DNA of 64,000 nt from JAOPZW01 sp963788935 (GTDB lineage Bacteria > Actinomycetota > Thermoleophilia > Solirubrobacterales > Solirubrobacteraceae): positions 372,001-436,000 of the forward strand of contig CAWBIM010000003.1 in the NCBI GenBank assembly GCA_963788935.1. Direction: 5' to 3'. Below are positions 1 to 8,863 of this stretch, one piece after another. A model generated the notes under the pieces. The model was not told the origin of the DNA. It did no database searches and saw nothing but the letters and a program-made list of their open reading frames with translations. Every line of letters begins with the position of its first letter. Positions within the stretch are counted from its first letter, which is position 1. The position numbers were made by a program, and so were the translations under genes.

Positions 1-222
1 GTTGACGTCGCCCCGGACGCCGCCGAGCGCGAGCGGCGCGGCGAACGGCGGCATCCGGTCGCCCGCGCGCACCCCGGTCGACCCGGGGCCGTCGCTGCGC
101 AGGGTGTTCAGCGTGACGTAGGCGATCACGAGCACGAGCACGACCCCGACGAACCAGCCGTAGCGGCTCGCGCCGGGCGGCAGCCGCGGCTCGGGGGCGC
201 CCGGGGCGGGCGGCGTGCTCAC
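1..222 (-). CDS. membrane-anchored redoxin, N-terminal part (runs off the window)
   Basis: Only the first 74 codons are inside the window. The GTG start at 222 overlaps the TGA of the upstream transporter by four bases (GTGA), so the two are translationally coupled. The visible protein has a Pro-rich cytoplasmic tail, one membrane helix at about residues 23-41, and then a stretch (GDRMPPFAAPLA) that resembles the first strand of AhpC/TSA or TlpA-type thioredoxin folds. The cysteine motif would lie beyond the edge, so the catalytic type cannot be seen. The assignment as an extracytoplasmic thiol-disulfide or peroxiredoxin-like protein is an inference from that short stretch. Being last in the lipid-transport operon, it may serve the envelope. 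Confidence 0.55.
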   Translation of the reverse strand, partial: MSTPPAPGAPEPRLPPGASRYGWFVGVVLVLVIAYVTLNTLRSDGPGSTGVRAGDRMPPFAAPLALGGVRGDVN

Positions 223-2943
223 CCGGCCGGAGCGCGCTGGGCACGCGGCCGCCGCACGCGCGGGCGGCGCAGGCGGGGCCGCCGCAGGCGCGGCACGAGC
301 GCCCGCAGCGGCTGGTCGCGCTCGGCGAGCAGGAGCACCGCGGGCAGGACGAGCATCACGCCGGCGAGCGCGACGGTGAGGTCGACGACGGTGACGAACC
401 CGAAGTCGCGCAGCATCCGGATGTCGGAGACGACGAGCACCGCGAACCCCGCGATCGCCGTCGTGCCCGAGGCGAGCACGGCCGCGCCGGTCGACCGGTA
501 GGTGCGCTCGAGCGCCGTCTCCGGCGCGTGGCCGGCCCGGCGCTCCGCGCGGTAGCGCTCGCTCAGCAGCACGCTGAACTCGGTCGAGATCGCGATGACG
601 AGCGCCCCGAGCGTGACCGACATCGGGTTGAGCGGGATGCGCAGGCAGAACAGGACGAGCGCCGACCAGCCGGTGGCCAGCACGATCGGGACGAGCGGGA
701 CGAGCGCGCGCCGCAGCCGGCGGAAGGCGACGAGCAGGACGAGCGCGACGGCCGCGAGGCCCGCGACGAGCGCCGAGCACGCGCCGCCACGGCGACGCCA
801 CGCGGTCGTTGGCGTCGGCCGCGAGCACCGGCAGGCCGGCGAGCTGCGCCGTCACGCCGGCGGGCGGGTGGAGCTGCCGGCGCATGACGGCGATGACCTC
901 CTCCTGGCGCTCGAGCGGCATGAGCCGGATGCCGAACGCCAGCGTCGCCGTCCGGCGGTCGCGCGTGATGACGCCCTGGGAGAAGTACGGCGGGACCGCG
1001 TCGAGCAGGCGCCGCGATCTGCGGCCGCGAGGACGCGCCGCCGCTGCGGAAGAGGTCGGGCAGCGAGAACGCCGGGCACAGCTCGGCCTTGCCGCAGCCG
1101 CGCTTGTCGCTGTAGCCGAAGCGCTTGAGCAGCCCGTCCTGGTAGCGCGCCATCCACCGCACGACGGCCGGGTCGGTGAGCTTGTCGCTCGCGACCACGA
1201 CGTCGATCTCGCCGCCGACGCCGGTCGACTTCTGCAGGGACTCGAGGTCGGCCAGCGCGCCGTTGCTGCGGCACGAGCCGCTGGAGGTCGGACTCGACGT
1301 GGGTGCTGCGTGTCGAGCGCCCAGCCGAGCGCGGCGACCACGAGCCCGAGGGCGAGGACGCGGCCGGGATGCGCGGCCGCAGCGCGCACCGCCCCGCGCC
1401 CGGCGGCGCCCGCGCGCGCGCAGCGCCCGCGCCGCGCGGTTGCCCGCGACGAGGTCGCCGGCGCCGCGCAGCGCGGGGCCGGCGAGGTCGCCCGCGCCGC
1501 GGACGGCGGCCGCGAGCGGACCGAGCCGCGGCCGGCGGCCCCGCGGCGCCGCGGCCGCGCGCGGCTCGGCCGCGGCCAGCACCGCGATCCCGAGCGTCAG
1601 CGCGCACACGAGCGCGACCGCGATGCCGGCCACGAGCAGCAGGCCGAAGCCGCGGACCATCGGCACCGGCGACAGCGCGAGCACGAGGAAGCCCGCGGCC
1701 GTCGCGGCCGCGGCCGTCGCGACCGTCGGCGCGCCGCCCGCCGCCGTCCGGTCGACCGCCTCGGCGATCGGCTCGCCCGCCCGCGCCTCCTCCTGCACCC
1801 GCGACTGCAGCTGGATCGCGTAGTCGACCGCGAGGCCGATGAGGACCGGCAGCACGCCGATCGAGGCCATCGTCAGCGACGCGCCGAGCAGCGCCAGGCC
1901 GCCGAAGGTCAGCCGCCGCCGCCGCGAGCGCGACGAGCAGCGGCAGCAGCCGCAGCCGCGTCCGGAACACCACCGCGAGCGTGAGCGCCATGACGACGAG
2001 CGCGGCCACGAGCAGGACGAGGATCGAGCGCGAGATCGAGCTCGTCAGCTCGCCGACGACGACCGGCGCGCCCGTCACGACGTACGTGCCCTTGCCGTTC
2101 GGCAGCCGCCAGTCGGGCATCGCGACCGCCCGCCGGATCAGCCCGATCGCCGCGTCGCGCTCGCGCTCGGTCAGGTCCGGGCGCAGCCGGACCTGGATCA
2201 GCGCGCTGTCCTTCGCGGGGAAGATGTAGGCGAAGCGCGCCTTCGGCGTCCCCTGCGCGCGGTTGGGGTCGAAGACGATGCGCGAGACGAAGCTCGGGTC
2301 GTTGAGCTGCGGGGCCGACGTGATCCCGTACTTCAGCGCGAGCTGGAACGTGTTGCGGACGAACTCGGCGAAGACGAGCTGCTTGGCCTGCTCGCCCAGC
2401 TTGCGCGCCTCCGTCGCGCTCCGGCCCTGCGAGCGCGCGAGCGCCCGCGCGGCCTTCGCCGCCCGCTCGGCCTGGGCCGCCTTCGCCGCGCTCTGGGCGC
2501 TGAACTGGTCCTGGATCTGGCCGACGGCCTCGTTGAGGAACGTCCCGGGCCCGAACACGACCTTGACCGGCCGGGTCCGCGCGAGCCGCCCGCACGGCCC
2601 GGCCGTGCCGCCGCGCGGCTTCTGGCCCTTGGGCACGTTGCCCGAGAGGCAGCCCTCCAGCGCGAGGACGCGCAGCAGGTCCGAGGTGAGCGTCGTCTGC
2701 GTCAGGGGCTGGCGGATCGAGGACGTACACCGCGTCGTCGCCGAAGCGCTGGTGCAGCCGCTCGGTGGCGGCGTAGCTCGCGGTCCCGCGCCCGACGAGG
2801 GTGTCGGTCGCGGCGCTCGGCTGCAGGCGGGCGAGCGCGAGCGCCCCGCCCGCGACCGCGACCAGCCCGACGACCAGCGACACGAGCAGGGGGCGGCGTG
2901 CGGCCCGCCCCATCACCGCCCGGAGCACGCGCGACAGGTGCAC
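219..2943 (-). pseudogene. RND/MMPL superfamily exporter (HAE3-like), multiply frameshifted
   Basis: The gene reads from ATG at 2943 and should encode about 905 residues. Recognisable pieces lie in all three frames: an N-terminal helix, a periplasmic porter segment, a membrane block containing GLAVDYAIQLQSRV (the conserved sterol-sensing/MMPL helix with its acidic residue), a second porter segment and a C-terminal membrane block with the equivalent ISTEFSVLLSERY. The frame changes near 2722, 1918, 1430, 1310, 1270, 1030 and 790; the change at 2722 is one extra base. The protein fragments remain family-like right up to each break, so either the sequence here is poor or the gene has very recently died. 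It starts 24 bases after the last MCE gene and ends in a four-base overlap with the redoxin gene, so it belongs to the mce operon and probably moves lipids or hydrophobic compounds across the inner membrane. Confidence 0.75.
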
Positions 2944-2967
2944 GCGGGGAGGGTACCCGCGGGCGGG

Positions 2968-4572
2968 CTAGGGCCCGACCGGTCCGGTGCCCGCGGCGTC
3001 GGGCTTGACCCGCGGGAAGCGGGTGCTCTCGCCCTGGACGCGGAACGCCGGCTGCTGGCGGCAGGCGGGTGCCGGCACCGCGCCGCCCTGGGCCCCGGCG
3101 AAGAAGAAGCGCTGGATGTTGGCCGCCAGCGGCGCCGGGATCAGCGCGGTCGGGTCGGTCGTGGGCACGACGGGCGGGACGACCGGCGGCACGCCGGGCA
3201 GCGAGGGCAGCGGGGCCGGCACCGGCGGCGGCGTCCCGGCCGGGGCGGGCTCGGTCACGAGCGTCGGGACGCCGCTGCCGCACTGGCGGCTCTCGTAGAC
3301 CTGCAGGCCGTTGCGCAGGTTCGCGAACGCGCCCGGCAGCGTGTACGGGTTCGGGCGGTTCGTCCCGATCCGGCGCGGATAGACGGCGAGGTTCTCCGGG
3401 TTCGTCGGGTTCGTCGTGCGCAGGTAGTGCACCGCGTCGGCCCCGGTGCCGGTCGTGGCCTGGGTCGAGGCGACGACGTTGCCGAAGAAGGCGGTCAGCT
3501 CGTGCGGGAACGCCCCGACGTAGTCGAGGATCGGATTGAGCTCGCGCAGCGGCTCGTCGGTCTCGCCGAGGAGCGGGTGCAGCTCGTCGTTGAAGCGCTC
3601 GAGGGCGGGCAGGCCGCGCTCGGAGGCGTCGATCAGCGGGTCGAGGTCGAGGAACAGCGCGCGCAGGTCGGGCGCGAGCTTCGCCGTGTCCTGCAGCGTC
3701 GGGCTGAGCTGCCGCGCCGCCGGGCGCAGCTGGGTCACGAGCGGGTTCGCCGTGCGCGCGAAGCGCGCGAGGCGGTTGACGGTCAGCGTCGACTCGCGCT
3801 CGAACGTCGGCAGGACGCGGAACGTGTCGGCGAGCTCGCGGTCGCGGGCGGCGGTCGTCGCGAACACGCGGTTGCCGTTCTCGATCAGCCCGCGCAGCTG
3901 GCCGTCGCGCTCGCTGAGGGCGTCGAACACCGTGCCCGTGTCGGCGACGAGGCGGCGGACCGTCGGCTGCTGGGCGTTGAGGATCCGCAGGAGCGTGGTC
4001 GTGTCCTGCGCGAACGGGCCGAGCTCGCCGAAGGCCGCGTTGAGGTCGGCGCCGCGGCCGCGGTAGGCGACCGCGAGCTGGTCCATCCACGTCCGGAACG
4101 CGTCACGCGTGCGCGCGTCGAACGCCCGGAAGATCTCGTCGAGCTCGACCGTCGGCGCGACCTGGCCCGCGGGCAGCCGCCCGCCGTCGGCCAGGTTCCC
4201 GGTCGCCCGCCGGCCCGGCGTCAGCTCGACGTAGGTCTCGCCCAGGAGCGTCTTCTGGCGCAGCATCGCGCGGGTGTCGCGCGGCAGCGGCGCGTAGCGC
4301 GCGTCGAGCTGGATCGTCGCGTCCGACCGGCCGGTGGCCGCGTCGGGGTCGATCGTCTTGACCTTGCCGACCGAGACGCCCGAGATCCGGACGTCGGCCT
4401 CCTGCGCGAGCTGGCCGGCCTCGTTGAAGCTCACCGTGAACCGGTAGCCCTTGGGCTGCAGCGGGATCGGGCCGCCGAAGGCGAGCCACAGGAACAGGAT
4501 CAGGCCGAAGCACGACAGGGCGAACCCGGCCATGACCATGATCCGCGCGGGGCTCGGGGCCTGCTTCTGCAT
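2968..4572 (-). CDS. MCE family lipid-binding protein, sixth MCE domain of the operon
   Basis: A 534-residue MCE protein. A single N-terminal membrane helix lies at about residues 12-34, followed by the MCE (MlaD-like) beta-barrel domain at about 40-120 with the usual VRISGVSVGKV strand. A long helical region and a Pro-rich tail (about 430-480) follow. In this family the MCE domains assemble into a ring or tube outside the membrane through which lipids pass to the YrbE permeases. The ATG at 4572 shares its A with the TGA of the preceding double-MCE gene (TGATG), so it is co-translated. It is the last of the MCE genes, the position of MceF in mycobacterial operons; that equivalence is positional only. 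Confidence 0.9.
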   Translation of the reverse strand: MQKQAPSPARIMVMAGFALSCFGLILFLWLAFGGPIPLQPKGYRFTVSFNEAGQLAQEADVRISGVSVGKVKTIDPDAATGRSDATIQLDARYAPLPRDTRAMLRQKTLLGETYVELTPGRRATGNLADGGRLPAGQVAPTVELDEIFRAFDARTRDAFRTWMDQLAVAYRGRGADLNAAFGELGPFAQDTTTLLRILNAQQPTVRRLVADTGTVFDALSERDGQLRGLIENGNRVFATTAARDRELADTFRVLPTFERESTLTVNRLARFARTANPLVTQLRPAARQLSPTLQDTAKLAPDLRALFLDLDPLIDASERGLPALERFNDELHPLLGETDEPLRELNPILDYVGAFPHELTAFFGNVVASTQATTGTGADAVHYLRTTNPTNPENLAVYPRRIGTNRPNPYTLPGAFANLRNGLQVYESRQCGSGVPTLVTEPAPAGTPPPVPAPLPSLPGVPPVVPPVVPTTDPTALIPAPLAANIQRFFFAGAQGGAVPAPACRQQPAFRVQGESTRFPRVKPDAAGTGPVGP

Positions 4573-7454
4573 CAGCCGCCCGTCCCCTGGAGCCGCGGGG
4601 CGCCGGCCGACGTCGCGAGCGGGGTCGCGTTCGGGGCCGCCGTGGAGCCCGGGCAGACCGCGGTCGGCGCCGGCGGGTTGAGCAGGCCGGCGAGCGTGCC
4701 GAGGACCTGGTTGGCGCGGCCGATGTTCTGCAGCAGCGCCAGCGACGAGCACGACGTCACGACGAGGCCGCGGCGGATCGGCCCGTGCGCGTCCTGGTTG
4801 GCGAACACCGACGCGCCCGCGTGGTTGGCCCACGCGGTCCAGAAGAGGAAGCCCTCCTCGGAGCCGGGCGGGTTGTAGGCGAGCTCGTTGAGCAGCTGAT
4901 TGACGACGCCGAGCGAGGTGGTCAGCCGCGGGGTCACGACCGAGAGGTCGCGGGCGGCCGGGCGCAGATCGCGGACGGTCGGCTGGACGTCGCGCGAGAA
5001 CGGCCGCAGCTGGTCGCGGATCACCGGCGTCGTGTCGGCGAGGAACGGGCGCACGTCGCGCAGCGTCGGCCCGAGCGCGCGGGCCGCCGGCCGCAGCCCG
5101 CCGAGCGTGCGCCGCAGGTCGTCGCCGAGGCCGTCGGCCTTCGTGAGCGCGCTGTCGGTCGCGCCGAGCGTGCCGGGCAGCAGCCGCAGCGCCTCGCGCA
5201 GGCGCGCGTCCTGGGCGGCGAAGGCGCGGAAGACGCGGTTGGAGGAGTCGACGAGCGTCGCGAGCTGGTCGTCCTTGTCCCCGAGCGCCACGGCCAGCAG
5301 CCGGAAGTTGTGGATCGTGCGGCGGATGTTCGCCTGGCGGCGGCGCAGCGCGCCGTTGAGCCGCGCGAGGCTGCGGCCGGTCGGCTCGAAGCGCTTGAGC
5401 GTCGCGGACAGCCGTCGGCCCTGCCCGCCGAGGCCGTCGGCCGCGCCGCCGACGAGCAGCTGCAGGTACGAGCGCGTGTCGGTGTCGAGCGCCGACAGGA
5501 TCTCGTCGAAGTTCACGTTCGGCAGCGTCTGGCCGACCGGGACCGTCCAGCCCGCGGGCGCCTCGCCCGCCCGCTTCGAGCCCGGCGTGAGCTGCAGGAT
5601 CATGTCGTTGAGGCCCGTCTTCGGGCGCAGCAGCGCGGTCGCGTCCTTGTAGATCGGCGTGTACTTGCGCTGCAGCTTCATCGTCACGACGGCGCGGCCG
5701 CCGACGAGGTCGACGTTCGTGATCTCGCCGATGTCGACGCCCGCGACCTGGACCGTCTGGCCCTGCCCCGGCGTGACCGACTGCGCGCTCTGGAGCTCGG
5801 CCTTGTAGGTGACCGTGTCGCTGCCGAAGATCGGCACGCCGTGCGGGAGCGTGAAGCGCTGCTGGGACAGGATGTAGCCGCCGACGACGAGCGCGACCAC
5901 GACGAGCCCGACGATGAACGCGAAGTCGCGCGTGTGCTTGCGGATCGCCGTCCTCACGGGCGCACCGTCCGCGGGGCCGGTGGCCGCGCCGTCGAGGTTC
6001 GGGACGCGCTGCGTGAAGCACGGCACGTCGGGCTGGTACGGGGGCCGCTTGCCCGGGAACCGCGGGCGCGTCCCGAGCGGCCGGCCGATCGCGTTGCCGA
6101 ACAGCGCGCCGACGTTCGGGCTCGCCTTCCCGAGCGAGACCGTCTGGTCGCCGCCGCCGGTCTGGAAGCGCACGTAGGAGCCGTTGGCGTCGAAGTTCTG
6201 GCCCTCGCCGGCGAGGCCGACCATCGTGTACCAGAACTCCTTGTAGTTCTCCTCGTTCGTCGAGAGCGGGCCGTCCTGGATCTTCACGTCGCCGGTCGGC
6301 AGCACGACCTTCGTCAGGCACTTCGCGACGCGGTCGGCCTGCGGGAAGAGGTCGACGCTCGTGTCGATGACCTGCGCGAGGTCGCGCGTGGCCGGGCTGA
6401 GCTCGTCGAGGAGGCCCTGGAGCTCGGCCGGCGAGACGAGCGCGCGCGCCTGGTCGACCCATGGGAACGCGGCGTCGATCGTCGCGGCCGTCTCGCGGAC
6501 GCCGGGCAGGATGTCGCGGGCGAAGGCGCGCGTGTTCGGGAACGCGGCGTTCAGGCTGTCGAGCGCGCCGTTCGCGCTCGCGAGCGTCGGGCCGAGCCGG
6601 CGGATCGAGGTCCGCAGGTTCGTCGCCTCCGCCGCCGTCGCGCCGAGCGTCGTGTTGAGGTTCGTGACGAGGTCCTGGAGCTGGGCCTCGTTGCGGCTCA
6701 GGCCCTCGGTCGTGCGGTTCAGGCCCGCCAGCAGGAGCGACAGGTCGCGCGGCCGCGAGCCCGTCAGCGCGTCGGTGACCTCGGCCGTGCCGCGCAGCGC
6801 GTCGCGCCCGTAGGGGATCGCGTCGTTGAGCGACTCGGCCGCGGTCTGGCCGCGGGTGCTGGGGTCGGCGTCGCGGTCGGCGGCCCGCGACGGCTTGACG
6901 GTCAGGCCGGTGGCCAGCGCCTTGACGAGCCGCTGCAGGTCGCTGCGCGTGTCCTGCTGCAGCGCGGTCAGGACCTGGTCGAGCTGGACCGGGCCGGCGG
7001 TCTGGCTGACCGGGAGCGTGTCGTCGTCGCCGATCGTCGGGGTCGCGGGCGTCCCCGGGCGCAGGTCGACGAAGAAGTTGCCCTCGAGGAAGATGCGCGG
7101 GCGGATGCGGGCCGTCGCGTCCTTGTGGATCGGCAGGCCCTTGTCGTCGATCGTCATCGTCACGATCGCCGTGTCCGACCCCGGCTGGCGCGCGATCCCC
7201 GTGACCTTGCCGACGTTCACGCCCGCGATCCGGACCGGCGAGTTGCGGCGGATCGAGTTGGCCGACTCGAAGACGGCGTTGACGCGGAAGCCGTGGGTCA
7301 AGGGGACGTGCTTGGCGAACGCGAAGTACGTCGCCAGCGCGATGACGACGAGCGAGAGCAGACCGACCTTGAACGCGCCGCCCGTCCCGGTGCGATGGCG
7401 GCGCGGCACGGGCGTGCCGTCCGGGTCCCGGCGCGTGCGGCGCAGCAGGCTCAC
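4572..7454 (-). CDS. double-MCE fusion protein (two complete MCE modules in one frame)
   Basis: One open frame of 960 residues holds two full MCE proteins head to tail. Module 1 has a membrane helix at about residues 25-47 and an MCE domain (VRIAGVNVGKVTGI); module 2 has a second helix at about 511-528 and a second MCE domain (VQVAGVDIGEI). Each has its own helical tail. The join lies at residue 500, where the codon is GTG inside a GTGA, the same overlap used between the other genes of this operon. In the neighbouring frame the upstream sequence would end in TVRP-stop exactly there. So the ancestral state was probably two genes (second one 4572-5957), fused by a one-base indel or by a sequencing error upstream of 5957. 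The start GTG at 7454 overlaps the previous stop by four bases. With the fusion counted as two, the operon has the standard six MCE domains. Confidence 0.85.
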   Translation of the reverse strand: MSLLRRTRRDPDGTPVPRRHRTGTGGAFKVGLLSLVVIALATYFAFAKHVPLTHGFRVNAVFESANSIRRNSPVRIAGVNVGKVTGIARQPGSDTAIVTMTIDDKGLPIHKDATARIRPRIFLEGNFFVDLRPGTPATPTIGDDDTLPVSQTAGPVQLDQVLTALQQDTRSDLQRLVKALATGLTVKPSRAADRDADPSTRGQTAAESLNDAIPYGRDALRGTAEVTDALTGSRPRDLSLLLAGLNRTTEGLSRNEAQLQDLVTNLNTTLGATAAEATNLRTSIRRLGPTLASANGALDSLNAAFPNTRAFARDILPGVRETAATIDAAFPWVDQARALVSPAELQGLLDELSPATRDLAQVIDTSVDLFPQADRVAKCLTKVVLPTGDVKIQDGPLSTNEENYKEFWYTMVGLAGEGQNFDANGSYVRFQTGGGDQTVSLGKASPNVGALFGNAIGRPLGTRPRFPGKRPPYQPDVPCFTQRVPNLDGAATGPADGAPVRTAIRKHTRDFAFIVGLVVVALVVGGYILSQQRFTLPHGVPIFGSDTVTYKAELQSAQSVTPGQGQTVQVAGVDIGEITNVDLVGGRAVVTMKLQRKYTPIYKDATALLRPKTGLNDMILQLTPGSKRAGEAPAGWTVPVGQTLPNVNFDEILSALDTDTRSYLQLLVGGAADGLGGQGRRLSATLKRFEPTGRSLARLNGALRRRQANIRRTIHNFRLLAVALGDKDDQLATLVDSSNRVFRAFAAQDARLREALRLLPGTLGATDSALTKADGLGDDLRRTLGGLRPAARALGPTLRDVRPFLADTTPVIRDQLRPFSRDVQPTVRDLRPAARDLSVVTPRLTTSLGVVNQLLNELAYNPPGSEEGFLFWTAWANHAGASVFANQDAHGPIRRGLVVTSCSSLALLQNIGRANQVLGTLAGLLNPPAPTAVCPGSTAAPNATPLATSAGAPRLQGTGG

Positions 7455-8863
7455 TTCGTCGTGTCCCGCGTCGTGACGTCGTGGCGCGTGCCCTGGTGGC
7501 CTGGGACGTTGCCGATCGCCTGGCGCCCGGCCACGTACGGCTCGTTGCCCGCCTCGCACTCGCTCGGCTGGCCGGGCGAGGCGGTGTTCGGGTACGGGTT
7601 CGTGTGCAGGAAGTTGTCGGGCGTCGGCCCCGCCGCCGGCCTCGACGACGGCCCGCCCTCGCTGTTGGGCCCCTGCGGCGTCGCGAGGATGATGAACCGC
7701 TGCGTCGTGCCGTTCGAGCCGCCCTCGCTCAGGAGGCTCGAGACGTTGCGGAACCAGAGCGTCACGTAGTTGCAGACCGTCTGGACGGGCGTGAGCGTCG
7801 CGAGCGTCGGATTGAGGATGCGCGCGGTGTTCGTCAGGTCGCGCACGCCGAGGGCGACGAGCGGGTCCTCGGCCAGCCGCTGGATCGAGCGGAACGCCGG
7901 CTCGAGGCGCGCGCTCAGCTGCACGGAGCGGCGCAGGACCGGCGTGCCGGTCGTGACCGCGTCGGCGAGCGCCGGGGCCGCGGTGCGCAGCGCCCGCGCC
8001 CCGGGGCGCAGCTCGGCGAACAGGCCCTGGGTGTTGGCCAGGAACGGGCGGGTGCGGGGCAGCTGCCGGGTGGCCGCGTCGAGCGCCGGCGGCGCGCCCA
8101 CGATCGTCTGCTGCAGCGGGGTCGCGACGGTGGCGAGCGCCGCGAAGGTCGTGTCGAGGTTCCGGAACAGGGCGGCCTGGGTCTCGGCCGCGGGGGCGAC
8201 GATCCGCGCCGTGCGCCCGAGCGCCCGCACCGTGCGCGACAGCTGGGTGCGCGGGTCGGAGAGGTTGCGCATCACCGGCACGAGCGTCACGAGCAGCGGG
8301 TTGAGCTCCTCGATGGCCTGGTTGAGGTCCGCCCCGCGGCCGGCGAGCGCGGTGCCGAACTCGTCGATGTTCGTCCGCCCCGCCGCGCGCGTGCGGTCGT
8401 CGAAGGTGTTGAGGACCTCGTCGAGCTCGACGGGCTTCGGCGTCGCGTTGCGCACCGGGATCGTCGCGCCGTCCTCGAACCCGCGGCGGCTCGTGCCGCG
8501 GGCGATCTGGACGTACTTCAGGCCGAGCGCGGAGCGCGGGCGGACGATCACGGTCGAGTCGACCGGCAGCGGCTGCACCGTGGTCTCGAGCTTCAGCGTC
8601 AGCCGCGCGAGGACGGCCCCGTTGCGCCGCACGACCGGCTCGATGGCCCCGACCGTCCCGACCCGCGTGCCGCCGATCCGCACGTCGTTGCCGACGACGA
8701 GGTTCGCGGCGTCGGGCAGCTCGGCCTTCAGCTCGTAGCTGGGCACGAACGGCAGGCCGGAGTTCGCGTTGTAGGCGAGGAAGACCGCGACGAGGACGAC
8801 GAGCGTCGTCGCCGCCCCGATGAGGACCGGGTTCGCCGCGATGGAGGCCGAGCCGCGCCGCAT
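7451..8863 (-). CDS. MCE family lipid-binding protein, third in the operon
   Basis: A 470-residue MCE protein. One membrane helix lies at about residues 12-31, followed by the MCE domain with the signature VRIGGTRVGTVGAI and the strand IVRPRSALGLKYVQI, then a long amphipathic helical region with repeated Leu/Ala heptads and a low-complexity Gly/Pro/Asn tail. The role is as part of the extracytoplasmic lipid conduit of the Mce/Mla importer. The ATG at 8863 shares one base with the upstream stop (TGATG), and its own stop overlaps the next gene's GTG, so it sits in the middle of a coupled set. Which substrate (fatty acid, sterol, phospholipid) is carried cannot be told from sequence. Confidence 0.9.
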   Translation of the reverse strand: MRRGSASIAANPVLIGAATTLVVLVAVFLAYNANSGLPFVPSYELKAELPDAANLVVGNDVRIGGTRVGTVGAIEPVVRRNGAVLARLTLKLETTVQPLPVDSTVIVRPRSALGLKYVQIARGTSRRGFEDGATIPVRNATPKPVELDEVLNTFDDRTRAAGRTNIDEFGTALAGRGADLNQAIEELNPLLVTLVPVMRNLSDPRTQLSRTVRALGRTARIVAPAAETQAALFRNLDTTFAALATVATPLQQTIVGAPPALDAATRQLPRTRPFLANTQGLFAELRPGARALRTAAPALADAVTTGTPVLRRSVQLSARLEPAFRSIQRLAEDPLVALGVRDLTNTARILNPTLATLTPVQTVCNYVTLWFRNVSSLLSEGGSNGTTQRFIILATPQGPNSEGGPSSRPAAGPTPDNFLHTNPYPNTASPGQPSECEAGNEPYVAGRQAIGNVPGHQGTRHDVTTRDTTK

